39,244 bases of DNA from a methanogenic archaeon (GCA_902763685.1 CACWTF010000019.1:1-39244); one strand, 5' to 3'; numbered from the stretch's first letter, positions 1 through 8,513 are shown. Notes: generated from the sequence alone by a model not told the origin. A program made the numbers and translations.

Positions 1-132
1 AGCGGATTTAAAAAAGTACGCTGATTTCTCAAGATTACGTTTAACCCCTCTGCCATCCCGGTAAGCTCTACCAAGATTGCCCAAAAGTCCTGCGTCTGCC
101 TTTGTATAATCTATTTCGATTTTATCCGCCAT
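1..132 (-). CDS. Sel1-repeat protein, N-terminal fragment cut by window edge
   Basis: An open frame runs from an ATG at 130-132 off the left edge, 44 codons with no stop. The residues include LGNLGRAYRDGRGVKRNLEK, which matches the Sel1-like (TPR-type) repeat: an alanine/glycine helix, then a YxxGxGV turn, then a second helix with K/A-rich ends. Sel1 repeats form solenoid scaffolds for protein-protein contact; no enzymatic role can be given. It is divergent from the sugar dehydrogenase at 298, with about 165 bp of AT-rich DNA between them. A second, complete Sel1 protein lies at 7653-8513. The family call is fairly sure for so short a piece; the full length is unknown. Confidence 0.6.
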   Translation of the reverse strand, partial: MADKIEIDYTKADAGLLGNLGRAYRDGRGVKRNLEKSAYFFKSA

Positions 133-297
133 ACTAATCACATTTGTGCAGTTTTACTGGGTTGTACAACTTGTCCATTATGGGGCTCGTTGTGTGATTT
201 TTTATGCACTGGGCGTCATATTAGATATATTCTATAAAAAACGTCACTTAAGTGGTGATTACTAAATTACTTAAATATATGGGAAGATACCTCTATT

Positions 298-1479
298 ATG
301 AAGGTATCGGTAATTGGTACGGGGTACGTTGGACTATCCTTGGCAGTGTTGATATCAAGGAAATATGATGTTGTTGCAATTGACATTATCTCCGAAAAGA
401 TTCAAATGATTAATGATGGAAAATCTCCAATTGCTGATAAAGAAATTGAAACGTACTTGTCAAATGGCAGTATAAAACTGAATGCGAGTTTGGACATTAA
501 TGAGGTTAAGGGTTCAGATTTTGTTATAATCTCCACCCCAACTAATTATGATCCCGAAACTCACTATTTTAATACATCCTCTGTGGAGACAGTTATAAAA
601 CAACTACAAAACATTTGTTCTGATGCCACAGTAATAATAAAATCTACAATACCTATTGGATTCACTGAGAGATTCTGTAAGGATAATGCTATTGCTAATG
701 TTATTTTCTCACCTGAATTTTTAAGAGAGGGAAGAGCACTATATGATAATCTGCACCCTTCTCGGATAATTGTCGGTGTACCAAGTTGCAGTAATCGGCT
801 TGATCAGGCAAAACAATTTGCACAAATACTTGTAGAATGTGCAGAGGAAGACGAAGTTAAAACATTAATTATGGGTTCAACAGAAGCTGAGTCAGTAAAA
901 TTATTTTCCAACACATACCTTGCAATGAGAGTGGCATTTTTTAATGAATTAGATACTTTTGCGGAATCTTTTGGTTTACAGGCAGAGGAAATAATACGTG
1001 GAGTATGTTTGGATCCGCGTATCGGTGAGTATTACAACAATCCTTCATTCGGATACGGAGGGTATTGTCTCCCCAAGGATACTAAGCAGTTATTGGCCAA
1101 TTATCATGATATTCCTCATACCTTAATCGAGGCCATAGTTCAGAGTAATATCGATCGGAAAGAATTTATCGCAGAAAAAATACGTTCAAAAATAGGTAAA
1201 AAAGGAATTGTGGGCATATATCGTTTGGTAATGAAAACAGGTTCAGATAATTTTAGAGAATCATCAATATTGGATATCATGAAATTACTAAGGGGTGATG
1301 GATACCATGTGGTTATTTTTGAGCCTACTGTAAGTAATAGTTACATGGATTTTGACGTTGAATCTGATTTAAAATTATTTAAAGAAAAATGCTCTATAAT
1401 TTTAGCGAATCGTATGTCTCCAGAATTAAGTGATGTATCTGACAAGGTGTATTGCAGAGACATATTCAATAAGGACTGA
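298..1479 (+). CDS. UDP-glucose/UDP-sugar 6-dehydrogenase
   Basis: NAD-dependent oxidation of a UDP-hexose at C6 to the uronic acid, feeding surface polysaccharide or glycoprotein synthesis in the cytoplasm. The 393-residue length suits short UDP-glucose dehydrogenases. Residues 5-15 carry the Rossmann GTGYVGL motif. FSPEFLREGRA and the KLFSNTYLAMRVAFFNE stretch form the central dimer and substrate region, and GFGYGGYCLPKD places the catalytic cysteine at residue 257. The C-terminal domain is present, so the protein is complete. The gene is clearly more AT-rich and uses more A/T-ending codons than the 3-kb-plus genes, which suggests transfer or a separate history. Substrate (UDP-Glc, UDP-ManNAc or UDP-GalNAc) cannot be fixed by eye. 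A strong hairpin follows at 1505-1536. Confidence 0.88.
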   Translation: MKVSVIGTGYVGLSLAVLISRKYDVVAIDIISEKIQMINDGKSPIADKEIETYLSNGSIKLNASLDINEVKGSDFVIISTPTNYDPETHYFNTSSVETVIKQLQNICSDATVIIKSTIPIGFTERFCKDNAIANVIFSPEFLREGRALYDNLHPSRIIVGVPSCSNRLDQAKQFAQILVECAEEDEVKTLIMGSTEAESVKLFSNTYLAMRVAFFNELDTFAESFGLQAEEIIRGVCLDPRIGEYYNNPSFGYGGYCLPKDTKQLLANYHDIPHTLIEAIVQSNIDRKEFIAEKIRSKIGKKGIVGIYRLVMKTGSDNFRESSILDIMKLLRGDGYHVVIFEPTVSNSYMDFDVESDLKLFKEKCSIILANRMSPELSDVSDKVYCRDIFNKD

Positions 1480-1504
1480 TTGTCTTCGTATTATTGGAGT
1501 ATGG

Positions 1505-1536
1505 TCGCACAGGCGACATAATTGTCGCCTGTGCGA
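1505..1536. terminator. Perfect 14-bp inverted repeat between convergent genes
   Basis: Arms 1505-1518 (TCGCACAGGCGACA) and 1523-1536 are exact complements around a TAAT loop. The site lies between the 3' ends of the UDP-sugar dehydrogenase (+) and the nucleotidyltransferase (-). That position and symmetry fit a bidirectional terminator or an mRNA 3'-end stabiliser. No long T run follows on either strand, so termination is inferred from position. Confidence 0.6.
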
Positions 1537-1583
1537 TCTATTCCTAGTTTCAGAACAGTTTGGAGTTGAGGGAGTTTTACCAA

Positions 1584-2453
1584 TTAATGTTCTTGTATAA
1601 TCATTTTAAGATATTCATAGTATGAATTGAGTTTAAATCTAGATACCCATTCAGACAATTGTCTTTTTGTGATAAATCCCCGTTGCAGTGCAACTTCTTC
1701 AGGACAGCCAACAATTTCTCTTCCAGTTTTTTCAATTTCATAAATTGTATTAGATGCTTTAAGCAATGAATCGAAAGTTCCAGTGTCTGCCCATACGACA
1801 TCTGTTTCAAGAAGTTGTGCTTTTAGCTTACTCTGATCCATATATTTCTTGTTAAGATCTGTAATCTCTAATTCTCCCCGGGCGGAAGGTTTCAGGGTCT
1901 TTGCATATTTGCATGCATTCTTATCATACACATAAAGGCCGGTTACAGCCCAGTTGGATTTTGGTTCGGAAGGTTTTTCTTCAAGACTGAGTACTTTTCC
2001 AGTATCGTCAATCTCTGCAACTCCAAATGCACGGGGATCATCAACTGCTTTGCAGAATACCGTAGCTCCTTCAGATTCTGCCATCGCCTGAGCGAGATGC
2101 TCGTACATCTCCTCCCCGTAGAACACGTTGTCGCCGAGTGCAAGAGCGACCATGTCTCCGTCAATGAACTTCTCTCCCACAAGAAGCGCATCTGCGATTC
2201 CTCTCTGAACCTTCTGTACCGCGTATTTGATGGAAATACCGAATTGTTTTCCATCTCCGAGAAGTCTCTTGAAATATGCTCTATCATCCTTGGACACTAT
2301 AATCATAATGTCCCTGATCCCCGCACTCATGAGAGTGGTAAGAGGATAGTAAATCATCGGCTTATCATAGATCGGGAGCAAAGTCTTCGAAATATGACTA
2401 GACGCCGGATATAACCGAGTGCCCTTGCCGGCGGCAAGGATAATTCCCTTCAT
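1584..2453 (-). CDS. rfbA: Glucose-1-phosphate thymidylyltransferase family (RfbA/RmlA)
   Basis: Transfers a nucleotidyl group to glucose-1-phosphate, giving dTDP-glucose (or a related NDP-sugar) plus pyrophosphate, the first step towards rhamnose-type sugars. The start at 2453 (MKGIILAAGKGTRLYPAS) is preferred to the ATG three codons upstream. It is the classic N-terminus, and an AT box at 2474-2483 lies about 26 nt ahead, which predicts a leaderless mRNA. The GKGTRL nucleotide loop, PMIYYPL, the ALGDNVFYG metal region, EEKPSEPKSNWAVTGLYVYD and the C-terminal ADTGTFDSLLKAS block are all present. At 289 residues it is full length. No rmlB, C or D gene is nearby. It converges with the upstream sugar dehydrogenase. 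Confidence 0.88.
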   Translation of the reverse strand: MKGIILAAGKGTRLYPASSHISKTLLPIYDKPMIYYPLTTLMSAGIRDIMIIVSKDDRAYFKRLLGDGKQFGISIKYAVQKVQRGIADALLVGEKFIDGDMVALALGDNVFYGEEMYEHLAQAMAESEGATVFCKAVDDPRAFGVAEIDDTGKVLSLEEKPSEPKSNWAVTGLYVYDKNACKYAKTLKPSARGELEITDLNKKYMDQSKLKAQLLETDVVWADTGTFDSLLKASNTIYEIEKTGREIVGCPEEVALQRGFITKRQLSEWVSRFKLNSYYEYLKMIIQEH

Positions 2454-2473
2454 CAGAGTCAAAACGCTAACGC

Positions 2474-2483
2474 TATATATTAA
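2474..2483 (-). promoter_or_regulatory. TATA-like element for rfbA
   Basis: On the minus strand this reads TTAATATATA. Its centre is about 26 nt from the ATG at 2453, the archaeal TATA-to-start spacing for a leaderless transcript. There is no Shine-Dalgarno sequence ahead of that ATG, which agrees. Confidence 0.45.
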
Positions 2484-2512
2484 GGATAACGGAATGTATT
2501 ATATACTGCGAT

Positions 2513-2527
2513 TGTCGGAATCCGACA
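2513..2527. promoter_or_regulatory. 15-bp palindrome, possible operator
   Basis: TGTCGGA at 2513-2519 and TCCGACA at 2521-2527 are perfect inverted arms around a single A. The site lies upstream of rfbA and upstream of tRNA-Pro on the other strand. A second pair, AGTTGCC at 2527-2533 and GGCAACT at 2561-2567, starts directly beside it. Symmetry and position suggest a dimeric regulator site; the regulator is unknown. Confidence 0.35.
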
Positions 2528-2566
2528 GTTGCCTTATATTAACAAATAAAAAGAAAGGACGGCAAC

Positions 2567-2575
2567 TATAATATA
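2567..2575 (+). promoter_or_regulatory. TATA-like element for tRNA-Pro
   Basis: TATAATATA is centred about 27 nt before the first base of the tRNA at 2599, the expected TATA-to-start distance in archaea. Confidence 0.45.
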
Positions 2576-2598
2576 ACGAAAGGAAATCCAGGAACGTT

Positions 2599-2671
2599 GG
2601 GCCCGTGGGGTAGCTTGGTATCCTTGGAGCTTCGGGAGTTCTTGACTCCGGTTCAAATCCGGACGGGCCCA
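2599..2671 (+). tRNA. tRNA-Pro (anticodon CGG)
   Basis: The acceptor stem pairs GGGCCCG with CGGGCCC, and the discriminator is A. The D arm contains GTAGCTTGGTA. The anticodon loop is TTCGGGA, giving anticodon CGG. The T arm is TCCGG-TTCAAAT-CCGGA. The anticodon stem (GGAGC/GTTCT) uses two G-T wobbles, weaker than usual. There is no intron, and CCA is not encoded. The gene marks the boundary between the AT-rich DNA on its left and the GC-rich genes on its right. I saw no duplicated 3' end that would act as an attachment site. Confidence 0.92.
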
Positions 2672-2827
2672 CTCATTATTTTTTGACAATCTGGCTCATT
2701 CACAATACTGCAGATGATTCGGAGATAATCGACACATAATCGCTGCAGTACACCGTAATCGACGATTGTCGATACATACTTCGGTAATCCAAGCAATTTG
2801 TTATAACAGCAAGCAATACAGGAAACC

Positions 2828-3937
2828 ATGTCCAAGTTCCTTGTGGTCGGTGCGGGAATCTCCGGTGCCACCGTAGCGAATATTCTTTCCAATGACGATA
2901 AGAACGAGATTACTGTGATCGACCGTCTCGACCACATCGCGGGCAACTGCTTCGACTACCGCGATGACAACAACATCATGATCCACAAGTACGGATCCCA
3001 CATCTTCCATACCTCCGACAAAGAGGTCTGGACCTTCCTTAGACAATTCACAGGTTTCAACACTTATATGCACAGGGTCGTCGCGGTAATCGAAGGCAAC
3101 GAACTCCCCCTTCCCTTCAACTTCAACACCATCCGTATGGCCTTCCCTCAGATCCTCGCGGAAAGGATCGAGAGGAAACTCCTCGAGAAGTTCCAATACG
3201 GCACCAAGATCCCCATCCGCGACTTCATGGAACAGGACGACGAGGATCTCAGGTTCCTTGCCCAATACATCTACGAGAACGTCTTCCTCCATTACACCGA
3301 GAAACAGTGGGGCAAATCCCCCGACCAGATCGACGGTGCCGTCACCGCCCGTGTCCCCGTTTATCTATCGAGGGACGACCGCTACTTCCAGAACACCTAT
3401 CAGGGTATCCCCCTGGAAGGCTACACCTCCATGATCCAAAGGATGCTCAATTGTCCCAATATCAAGGTTCAGCTCAACAAGGAATTTAAAGAAGTTGATC
3501 TCAAAGGTTACGATTTTATCTTCTATACCGGCCCCATAGACGAGCTCATGGATTACCGGCTGGGCCAACTGCCGTACCGCAGCGTGCACTTCGAACTGGA
3601 GACTTACGACCGGGAACACTACCAGTCCGGTGCTGCAGTAAATTATCCCAACAACTACGAGTTTACCCGTATCCACGAGTACAAGTACTACCTGAATGAC
3701 AAATCTGATAAGACCGTCATAGCCAAGGAGTATTCCGAGGACTTCGTCCCCGGCAAGAACGACAGGTATTACCCGGTACCCGGCGAGGAGAACACCGAAC
3801 TGTACAACAGATATCTCGCCCTCGCTCAGGAGAAATATCCCAACATGCGTTTCCTGGGAAGGCTGGGGGATTACCGTTACTACGATATGGACAAGGCCGT
3901 CCGCCGTGCCCTCGACGTCGTGAAGGAATTCTGCTAA
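2828..3937 (+). CDS. glf: UDP-galactopyranose mutase
   Basis: A flavoenzyme that interconverts UDP-galactopyranose and UDP-galactofuranose, supplying Galf for surface glycans. The N-terminus has the FAD-binding GAGISGATVANIL motif, followed by HIAGNCFDYRD, the family's flavin contact, and then HKYGSHIFHTSD. YTEKQWGKSPDQI, RVPVYLSRDDRYF and the C-terminal FLGRLGDYRYYDMD blocks are typical of Glf. At 369 residues it matches the bacterial-type enzyme. The next gene downstream is a GlfT2-like transferase 32 bp away, which supports a Galf role. Two inverted repeats lie in the 156-bp upstream gap: 2706-2713 with 2743-2750, and 2758-2763 with 2768-2773. Confidence 0.95.
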   Translation: MSKFLVVGAGISGATVANILSNDDKNEITVIDRLDHIAGNCFDYRDDNNIMIHKYGSHIFHTSDKEVWTFLRQFTGFNTYMHRVVAVIEGNELPLPFNFNTIRMAFPQILAERIERKLLEKFQYGTKIPIRDFMEQDDEDLRFLAQYIYENVFLHYTEKQWGKSPDQIDGAVTARVPVYLSRDDRYFQNTYQGIPLEGYTSMIQRMLNCPNIKVQLNKEFKEVDLKGYDFIFYTGPIDELMDYRLGQLPYRSVHFELETYDREHYQSGAAVNYPNNYEFTRIHEYKYYLNDKSDKTVIAKEYSEDFVPGKNDRYYPVPGEENTELYNRYLALAQEKYPNMRFLGRLGDYRYYDMDKAVRRALDVVKEFC

Positions 3938-3969
3938 GTTTAATCTATATTGTTAACATTGTAAACATA

Positions 3970-5286
3970 ATGCAGGAACCGGAGCAAGCTTACACAGACG
4001 ATTCGATCGACAACAGAATCGTCCTGGCACACGTCATCTGCACCTACCGCAGGGAGGATGCAGTGCAGCGTAAGCTCGATCTCCTCTCACCCCTGACCTC
4101 CGATTCCTATTTCATCATCGTCATCGACAACGGGGGGACCCTGGATGAGCGGGACGCCGAAGGCGTCACGGTCATCCGTGCTCCCAATTTCGGGGGCAGC
4201 GCGGGGTTCGCCCGCGGGATGGCGGAAGCCATCAGAAAGGGAGCGACGCACGTGATCCTCAACGACGACGATGCCGAGCTGGAGACCTCCGCACTCCTCA
4301 GGACATTCGATTTCCTCAGACATCTAAAACCAGAGTTCAAAGACATCTGCATCAGCGGGATCATGCTGGACGCAGACAATCCGAACATCGTCTACGAGGC
4401 AGGTGCTCAAGTCATAGATGGTAGCATAATCCCCCTCAAGCACGGCATCGACATCACCGATGAAAAGCAACTGCTGGCACTTTCCTCCGAAGAGCGTATC
4501 GACTACGCCAACTGGACATTCCTCTGCCTCCCTGTTACTCTCATAAAAGAGCACGGTCTTCCCCTCCCTCTCTTCTTCAGGGAGGACGATGTGGAGTACG
4601 GACTACGTCTCAAAGCCAAGATCATAACCCTTCCCGGCGTGTATGTGAGACACCCCACCTACACCTCGTCCTACCGTCCCGTCAATTATTACTATTATGT
4701 ACGCAACCGCCTCGTCGCCCTCTGCTGTTCTGGACACATCGACGAAACGATACTCGAAAGGTTCTTCGACGAGATGGCCCTCGAAGCATCCGCCTATCGT
4801 TACCTGAGCTGCGAGGAGATGATCCTCGGTATGGAGGATTTCCTGAAAGGTCCCGATCACGTCTACGGGCTCTGCATGCACGGCATGCACAAGGCCCCTG
4901 GTATAGCGACCGATGATCTCGATACATTAAGGAGAGGCCTCGATCTGATTCCGGAGGCACCGAAGGAGGATTTCTTCAAGAGGAGGAAATCCCTGAACGG
5001 GGCGTTCAGGTCGCCGGCAGGCGACCTGGAGACCACCCCGTTTGACATGGATTCCGCACACTTTTACCGTATCGGGAAGGTACTCTACCGTACCGGTAAG
5101 GATGAGGGTTTCATCGCCGAGAGGAGCAGGAGCAAAGCGATCGCTTACGCGGCAAGGATCACCCTCCTCAGACGCAGGGCGATGAAGGCACTGCCGGGGC
5201 TGCAGAGGCAGTACCGCGGGACCAGGGATTACTATTCCTCCTTCGGGTTCTGGGAACGGATGTTTTATCAGGAGGTGAAGGAATGA
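3970..5286 (+). CDS. GT2 glycosyltransferase, GlfT2-like galactofuranosyltransferase
   Basis: Predicted to transfer Galf from UDP-Galf onto a growing glycan at the cytoplasmic membrane face. The GT-A fold starts with HVICTYRRED near residue 18. The DDD metal site NDDDAE is at residues 98-103, and FREDDVEYGLRLK near residue 205 supplies the acceptor/catalytic acidic residues. NFGGSAGFARGM is typical of the GlfT2/rhamnosyl group. At 438 residues it is shorter than mycobacterial GlfT2, apparently lacking most of the N-terminal beta-sandwich domain. Its position 32 bp after glf is the main support for sugar specificity. The stop overlaps the next start (ATGA), indicating coupled translation. Confidence 0.8.
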   Translation: MQEPEQAYTDDSIDNRIVLAHVICTYRREDAVQRKLDLLSPLTSDSYFIIVIDNGGTLDERDAEGVTVIRAPNFGGSAGFARGMAEAIRKGATHVILNDDDAELETSALLRTFDFLRHLKPEFKDICISGIMLDADNPNIVYEAGAQVIDGSIIPLKHGIDITDEKQLLALSSEERIDYANWTFLCLPVTLIKEHGLPLPLFFREDDVEYGLRLKAKIITLPGVYVRHPTYTSSYRPVNYYYYVRNRLVALCCSGHIDETILERFFDEMALEASAYRYLSCEEMILGMEDFLKGPDHVYGLCMHGMHKAPGIATDDLDTLRRGLDLIPEAPKEDFFKRRKSLNGAFRSPAGDLETTPFDMDSAHFYRIGKVLYRTGKDEGFIAERSRSKAIAYAARITLLRRRAMKALPGLQRQYRGTRDYYSSFGFWERMFYQEVKE

Positions 5287-5651
5287 AAGTCACTTGCAGG
5301 GATGTTGCGAATGTCTATCTGGATCTGTACAAGGATAGGGGAGTTCCCGTTTCCGAGTCGAAGCTGCAGATCCTCATCCGTTATGCACGGCATGAATCGA
5401 CCGAAAGGTTCGGTCTTGAGATCTCTTCGGACGAACCTTCCGGAGAGTATGATGTGCACATCTTCACGGCTGAACAGCTTGAGATGTTCATGGATGTGGA
5501 TACATATTGCAGCGAGTGTTCAAACGATGAACTCGAGCATCCGGAGCACACTCCAGTCCTGACATACTTCAGGGATGCTGTCGCAGGACTACCCACCGAA
5601 GGCCGTATCGATGAGCGGGGAAGATTGTTCCTTCCCGAAGACTGGGAATGA
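5283..5651 (+). CDS. Hypothetical 122-residue acidic protein coupled to the glycosyltransferase
   Basis: I do not recognise a family. The ATG at 5283 overlaps the glycosyltransferase stop as ATGA, and an AGGAGGT-like ribosome site lies just upstream within that gene, so the start is well supported. The protein is acidic, with a CSECSND motif in the middle that could bind a metal but is too short to call a zinc site. There is no signal peptide or membrane segment. Operon position suggests a role linked to the galactofuranose pathway, perhaps a partner of the transferase, but nothing in the sequence shows this. It is followed by an AT-rich gap of 128 bp. Confidence 0.6.
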   Translation: MKVTCRDVANVYLDLYKDRGVPVSESKLQILIRYARHESTERFGLEISSDEPSGEYDVHIFTAEQLEMFMDVDTYCSECSNDELEHPEHTPVLTYFRDAVAGLPTEGRIDERGRLFLPEDWE

Positions 5652-5748
5652 ACTTTCTCATCTTGTTCAGAATTATCAGATTCGGTACGATTGTATTTGT
5701 GAATTATTCACAAAACTTTTTAACTAATATATAAAATTAATCTACAAA

Positions 5749-5757
5749 TTATATAAC
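5749..5757 (+). promoter_or_regulatory. TATA-like element for the AAA/RloB operon
   Basis: ATTATATAAC is centred about 26 nt before the ATG at 5780, with no ribosome site between, which predicts a leaderless transcript. The 5660-5779 gap is strongly AT-rich and holds other TATA-like runs. Confidence 0.45.
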
Positions 5758-5779
5758 TTTTCACATAATTCTTTCATAT

Positions 5780-7012
5780 ATGCTCTATGAGTTCTCGGTC
5801 AGGAACTACGGGCCTTTCCGTGACAAGGCCGTCTTGAATCTGATGAGTACGAAGAACACGGAACATCCGGATAACGTGATCAGGAACAGACGCAACGGCA
5901 ACGTGCTCTCCTCAGCCCTCATATTCGGGGCCAATGCATCGGGAAAGTCATACATCCTGAACGGCATACATGCCCTCCAGAACCTGCTGAAATCAGTAGA
6001 TGTCCGTCGGGAAGGTATCCATGGGTATGAACCGTTCCGTCTTTCCGAGGAAACCCTCAGTATGCCGACCGAGTTCAGTATATGCCTGTCCGCGGGTGAG
6101 GACCTCTACAGATACACCATATCCTTTACTGCCGAGAAGATATCTGCCGAATCTCTGGTCCTGGTCAGCCGCCGCGATGTCGAGATCTTCAGCAGAAAGG
6201 ATGGGGAATACAGTCTATCGGGGTGCAAGGATGTCACCGATAAGACCTCCCCCACGTCTGCATACCTCACCGTGGCTGCATCCTATAACGATGAATTATG
6301 TTACAAGGTGCTTTCCGCGATAAGTGACATCCTATGCGTAGACGGGGACGAGATCAGCTACTCTGCGTATGAATCCTACGAATATCTCAAGGATCACGGT
6401 TCGGCGATGGATGTGGCTTTAGATGCTCTGAAAACCGCAGATTTCCACGTATCCTCATTGAGAGGAGAGGAGCAGGATCTGCCCAAGAAGCTGTTCGATG
6501 ACAATTCGGAGATAGTCTCGCACTATGAAGCCATCTTTTCCAGACTCAGGACAAAACTGTACCTCACTCATGATTATAGATCCGTCCCGGAGGAACTGAG
6601 GGAATTCCCGTTATCCATAGAATCAAACGGGACACGCAGTATGCTGGGGATAATCGGCCCAGTGGCGGCTGCCCTGACCGAGGGAAAGGTACTGGTCATT
6701 GATGAATTCGGTTCCTGTCTCCATCCGATGCTCACAAGATGGATCGTCGATCTGTTCAAGGGCGACTACAATGTCAAGGGGGCTCAGATGATTGTCAATA
6801 CCCATGACATCGGTCTGATGGATATCCAGAACCTTGTCCGCAGGGATCAGATATACTTCGTAAACAAGAATTGGGAGACCGGCGAATCGGAGATCTACTC
6901 ACTGTCTGATTTCAAGGGTGTTCGGAAAGATACGCGTGTCCTAGATGCGTATCTGTTCGGAAGGTTCGATGCGGTACCGAACATCATCTCCCCCCGCGGA
7001 AGGATATCATGA
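5780..7012 (+). CDS. AAA15/AAA21 family ATPase of a RloA/AbiL-like pair
   Basis: An ABC/SMC-like ATPase of the OLD/RloA type, typical of anti-phage abortive systems. The N-terminus is the usual FSVRNYGPFRDKAVLNL strand. Walker A is GANASGKS near residue 54. Walker B is VLVIDEFGSCLHP near residue 306, followed by the IVNTHDIGLMD histidine switch. The 410-residue length matches this class, which has a short insertion and no nuclease domain. The last four bases overlap the RloB gene start (ATGA), so the two are translated together. In AbiL and PARIS, a similar ATPase senses phage and frees or activates a TOPRIM-like effector. Function here is inferred from that pairing. Confidence 0.85.
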   Translation: MLYEFSVRNYGPFRDKAVLNLMSTKNTEHPDNVIRNRRNGNVLSSALIFGANASGKSYILNGIHALQNLLKSVDVRREGIHGYEPFRLSEETLSMPTEFSICLSAGEDLYRYTISFTAEKISAESLVLVSRRDVEIFSRKDGEYSLSGCKDVTDKTSPTSAYLTVAASYNDELCYKVLSAISDILCVDGDEISYSAYESYEYLKDHGSAMDVALDALKTADFHVSSLRGEEQDLPKKLFDDNSEIVSHYEAIFSRLRTKLYLTHDYRSVPEELREFPLSIESNGTRSMLGIIGPVAAALTEGKVLVIDEFGSCLHPMLTRWIVDLFKGDYNVKGAQMIVNTHDIGLMDIQNLVRRDQIYFVNKNWETGESEIYSLSDFKGVRKDTRVLDAYLFGRFDAVPNIISPRGRIS

Positions 7013-7602
7013 GTCCGGCAAGAGGCAGGGAAAGCAGGCAGCAGAGCAGGCTCATGTTCATCCTCGTGGACGGTAAATCGGAGAAGAAATACTTCGAGAA
7101 CTTCAGGGGAATCAATCCTCATCTGAGGATCGAGATCATGTCCGAGCGCGATCAATGCTCCTATCCCAAATCCCTCAAGTACTGCATGTCCCAGATGACC
7201 AGACGTCAAATGGAATTGGACAAGGGTGACAAGGCGGTCATCGTTACCGATGTGGACAGGCATACATCCCAGGATGTCATGGATTTCGACAAGGATTGTA
7301 CAAAGCAAGGAATCGGGCTGTTCGTCTCCAATCCTTCTTTCGAAGTCTGGCTGGTCCTCCACTTCGAAAGAATCACCAGGTGGATGTCCTGTGAGGAACT
7401 TAACGATGAACTGACCCGTATCCTGGGTCGGAGATATGTGAAATCCGAAAGCATCCCGTTCGACAATGACAGGTTGGAGACAGCAATCACAAACGGATTC
7501 GCTCAGTTCGATGATTCGAAGAACCGTAATGAACAGTGTCTCGGTAACGATGTGTCCCGTACCACGCTTCATCTGCTGGTCAAGGAGATCATGGATTTCT
7601 GA
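7009..7602 (+). CDS. RloB-family (TOPRIM-like) effector
   Basis: A 197-residue RloB domain. The visible motifs are ILVDGKSEKKYFENF near the start (acidic residue of the TOPRIM fold), VIVTDVDRH in the middle (the DxD metal pair) and the family signature SNPSFEVWLVLHFE. C-terminal helices follow. Such proteins are candidate nucleases or tRNases that act with an AAA15 ATPase in abortive infection. The start overlaps the ATPase stop by ATGA. No third gene belongs to the pair: the next gene starts 50 bp later and is a Sel1 protein. The effector's target is unknown. Confidence 0.82.
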   Translation: MSPARGRESRQQSRLMFILVDGKSEKKYFENFRGINPHLRIEIMSERDQCSYPKSLKYCMSQMTRRQMELDKGDKAVIVTDVDRHTSQDVMDFDKDCTKQGIGLFVSNPSFEVWLVLHFERITRWMSCEELNDELTRILGRRYVKSESIPFDNDRLETAITNGFAQFDDSKNRNEQCLGNDVSRTTLHLLVKEIMDF

Positions 7603-7652
7603 CAGCGTATTTCGGTACGATATGTTTTTTAGTCTAAGGTAATCCCCGAATC

Positions 7653-8513
7653 ATGGACACCGACCCCGAATCCCTCTACCAGGAAGCATTGGAACTCATC
7701 GAGAAGGAGGAATATTCCGAAGCCGCCGACAGGCTGAAGATCGCCTCCAAGCAGAACCATATCCGTTCCCAGGTGGAATTGGGTTCCCTTTACATCACAG
7801 GCGACGGTGTCCCGTGTTCCCCCAAGGATGCCTTCGCACTGTTCCGTTCGGCCGCGGAGCAGGGCGATGCGGAGGCCATGTGCTACATCGGTCGTATGTA
7901 TCTCAACGGGGACGGCACCGAACAGTCCGACAAGAAAGCGTTCAGATGGTTATCCGAAGCCAAAGAGAAGGGCGAGACCGATGCCCTCAGCTGTCTCGGG
8001 TTCATGTACCACGAGGGGAAGGGATGCGAGAAGGATATCGACAAAGCACTTGAATGCTACACCGCCGCCGCGGAAGCCGGCGACCCGGAGGGTCCGTACA
8101 ACGCCGCTTCCATCTGTCTCGAGAAGGAAGACTACGGGAACGCCGCCAAATATTTTGAAATAGGAGCCGACGACGGCGACCCCGGATGCATGGCGGAGCT
8201 CGGATTGCTCTACAGGGACGGGAAGGGTGTGGAACAGTCCGCCGATAAAGCTGTCGAACTCTTCGATAAGGCTTACGCCGAAGGCAACCCCGACGGTCTG
8301 CTGTACAAATCCACTCTCTTTTACAACATGACCAGCATGGTTTGGGAGGCCGCCGATCACGGCAGCACCAAGGCCATGAACCAGCTTGCGGAGAAGTTCA
8401 AGGGCGACGCACAGAAGATCGCTCGTCTGGAGAAGGATTACAGGATTGTCCTGGAATCCGATCCCGACGCCGAATCCGATTATGCGGAGTTCAAGAGGAT
8501 AATCTCTCAGTGA
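7653..8513 (+). CDS. Sel1-like repeat protein
   Basis: A 286-residue solenoid of about six Sel1/TPR repeats. Repeats are recognised by turns such as LYITGDGVPCSPKDAFALF, MYLNGDGTEQSDKKAFRW, MYHEGKGCEKDIDKALECY and LYRDGKGVEQSADKAVELF, each about 36 residues apart. There is no signal peptide or membrane segment, so it is probably cytosolic. Sel1 proteins act as adaptors in complexes; nothing shows the partner here. The last seven bases overlap the 3' end of the convergent two-repeat gene on the other strand. Confidence 0.88.
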   Translation: MDTDPESLYQEALELIEKEEYSEAADRLKIASKQNHIRSQVELGSLYITGDGVPCSPKDAFALFRSAAEQGDAEAMCYIGRMYLNGDGTEQSDKKAFRWLSEAKEKGETDALSCLGFMYHEGKGCEKDIDKALECYTAAAEAGDPEGPYNAASICLEKEDYGNAAKYFEIGADDGDPGCMAELGLLYRDGKGVEQSADKAVELFDKAYAEGNPDGLLYKSTLFYNMTSMVWEAADHGSTKAMNQLAEKFKGDAQKIARLEKDYRIVLESDPDAESDYAEFKRIISQ

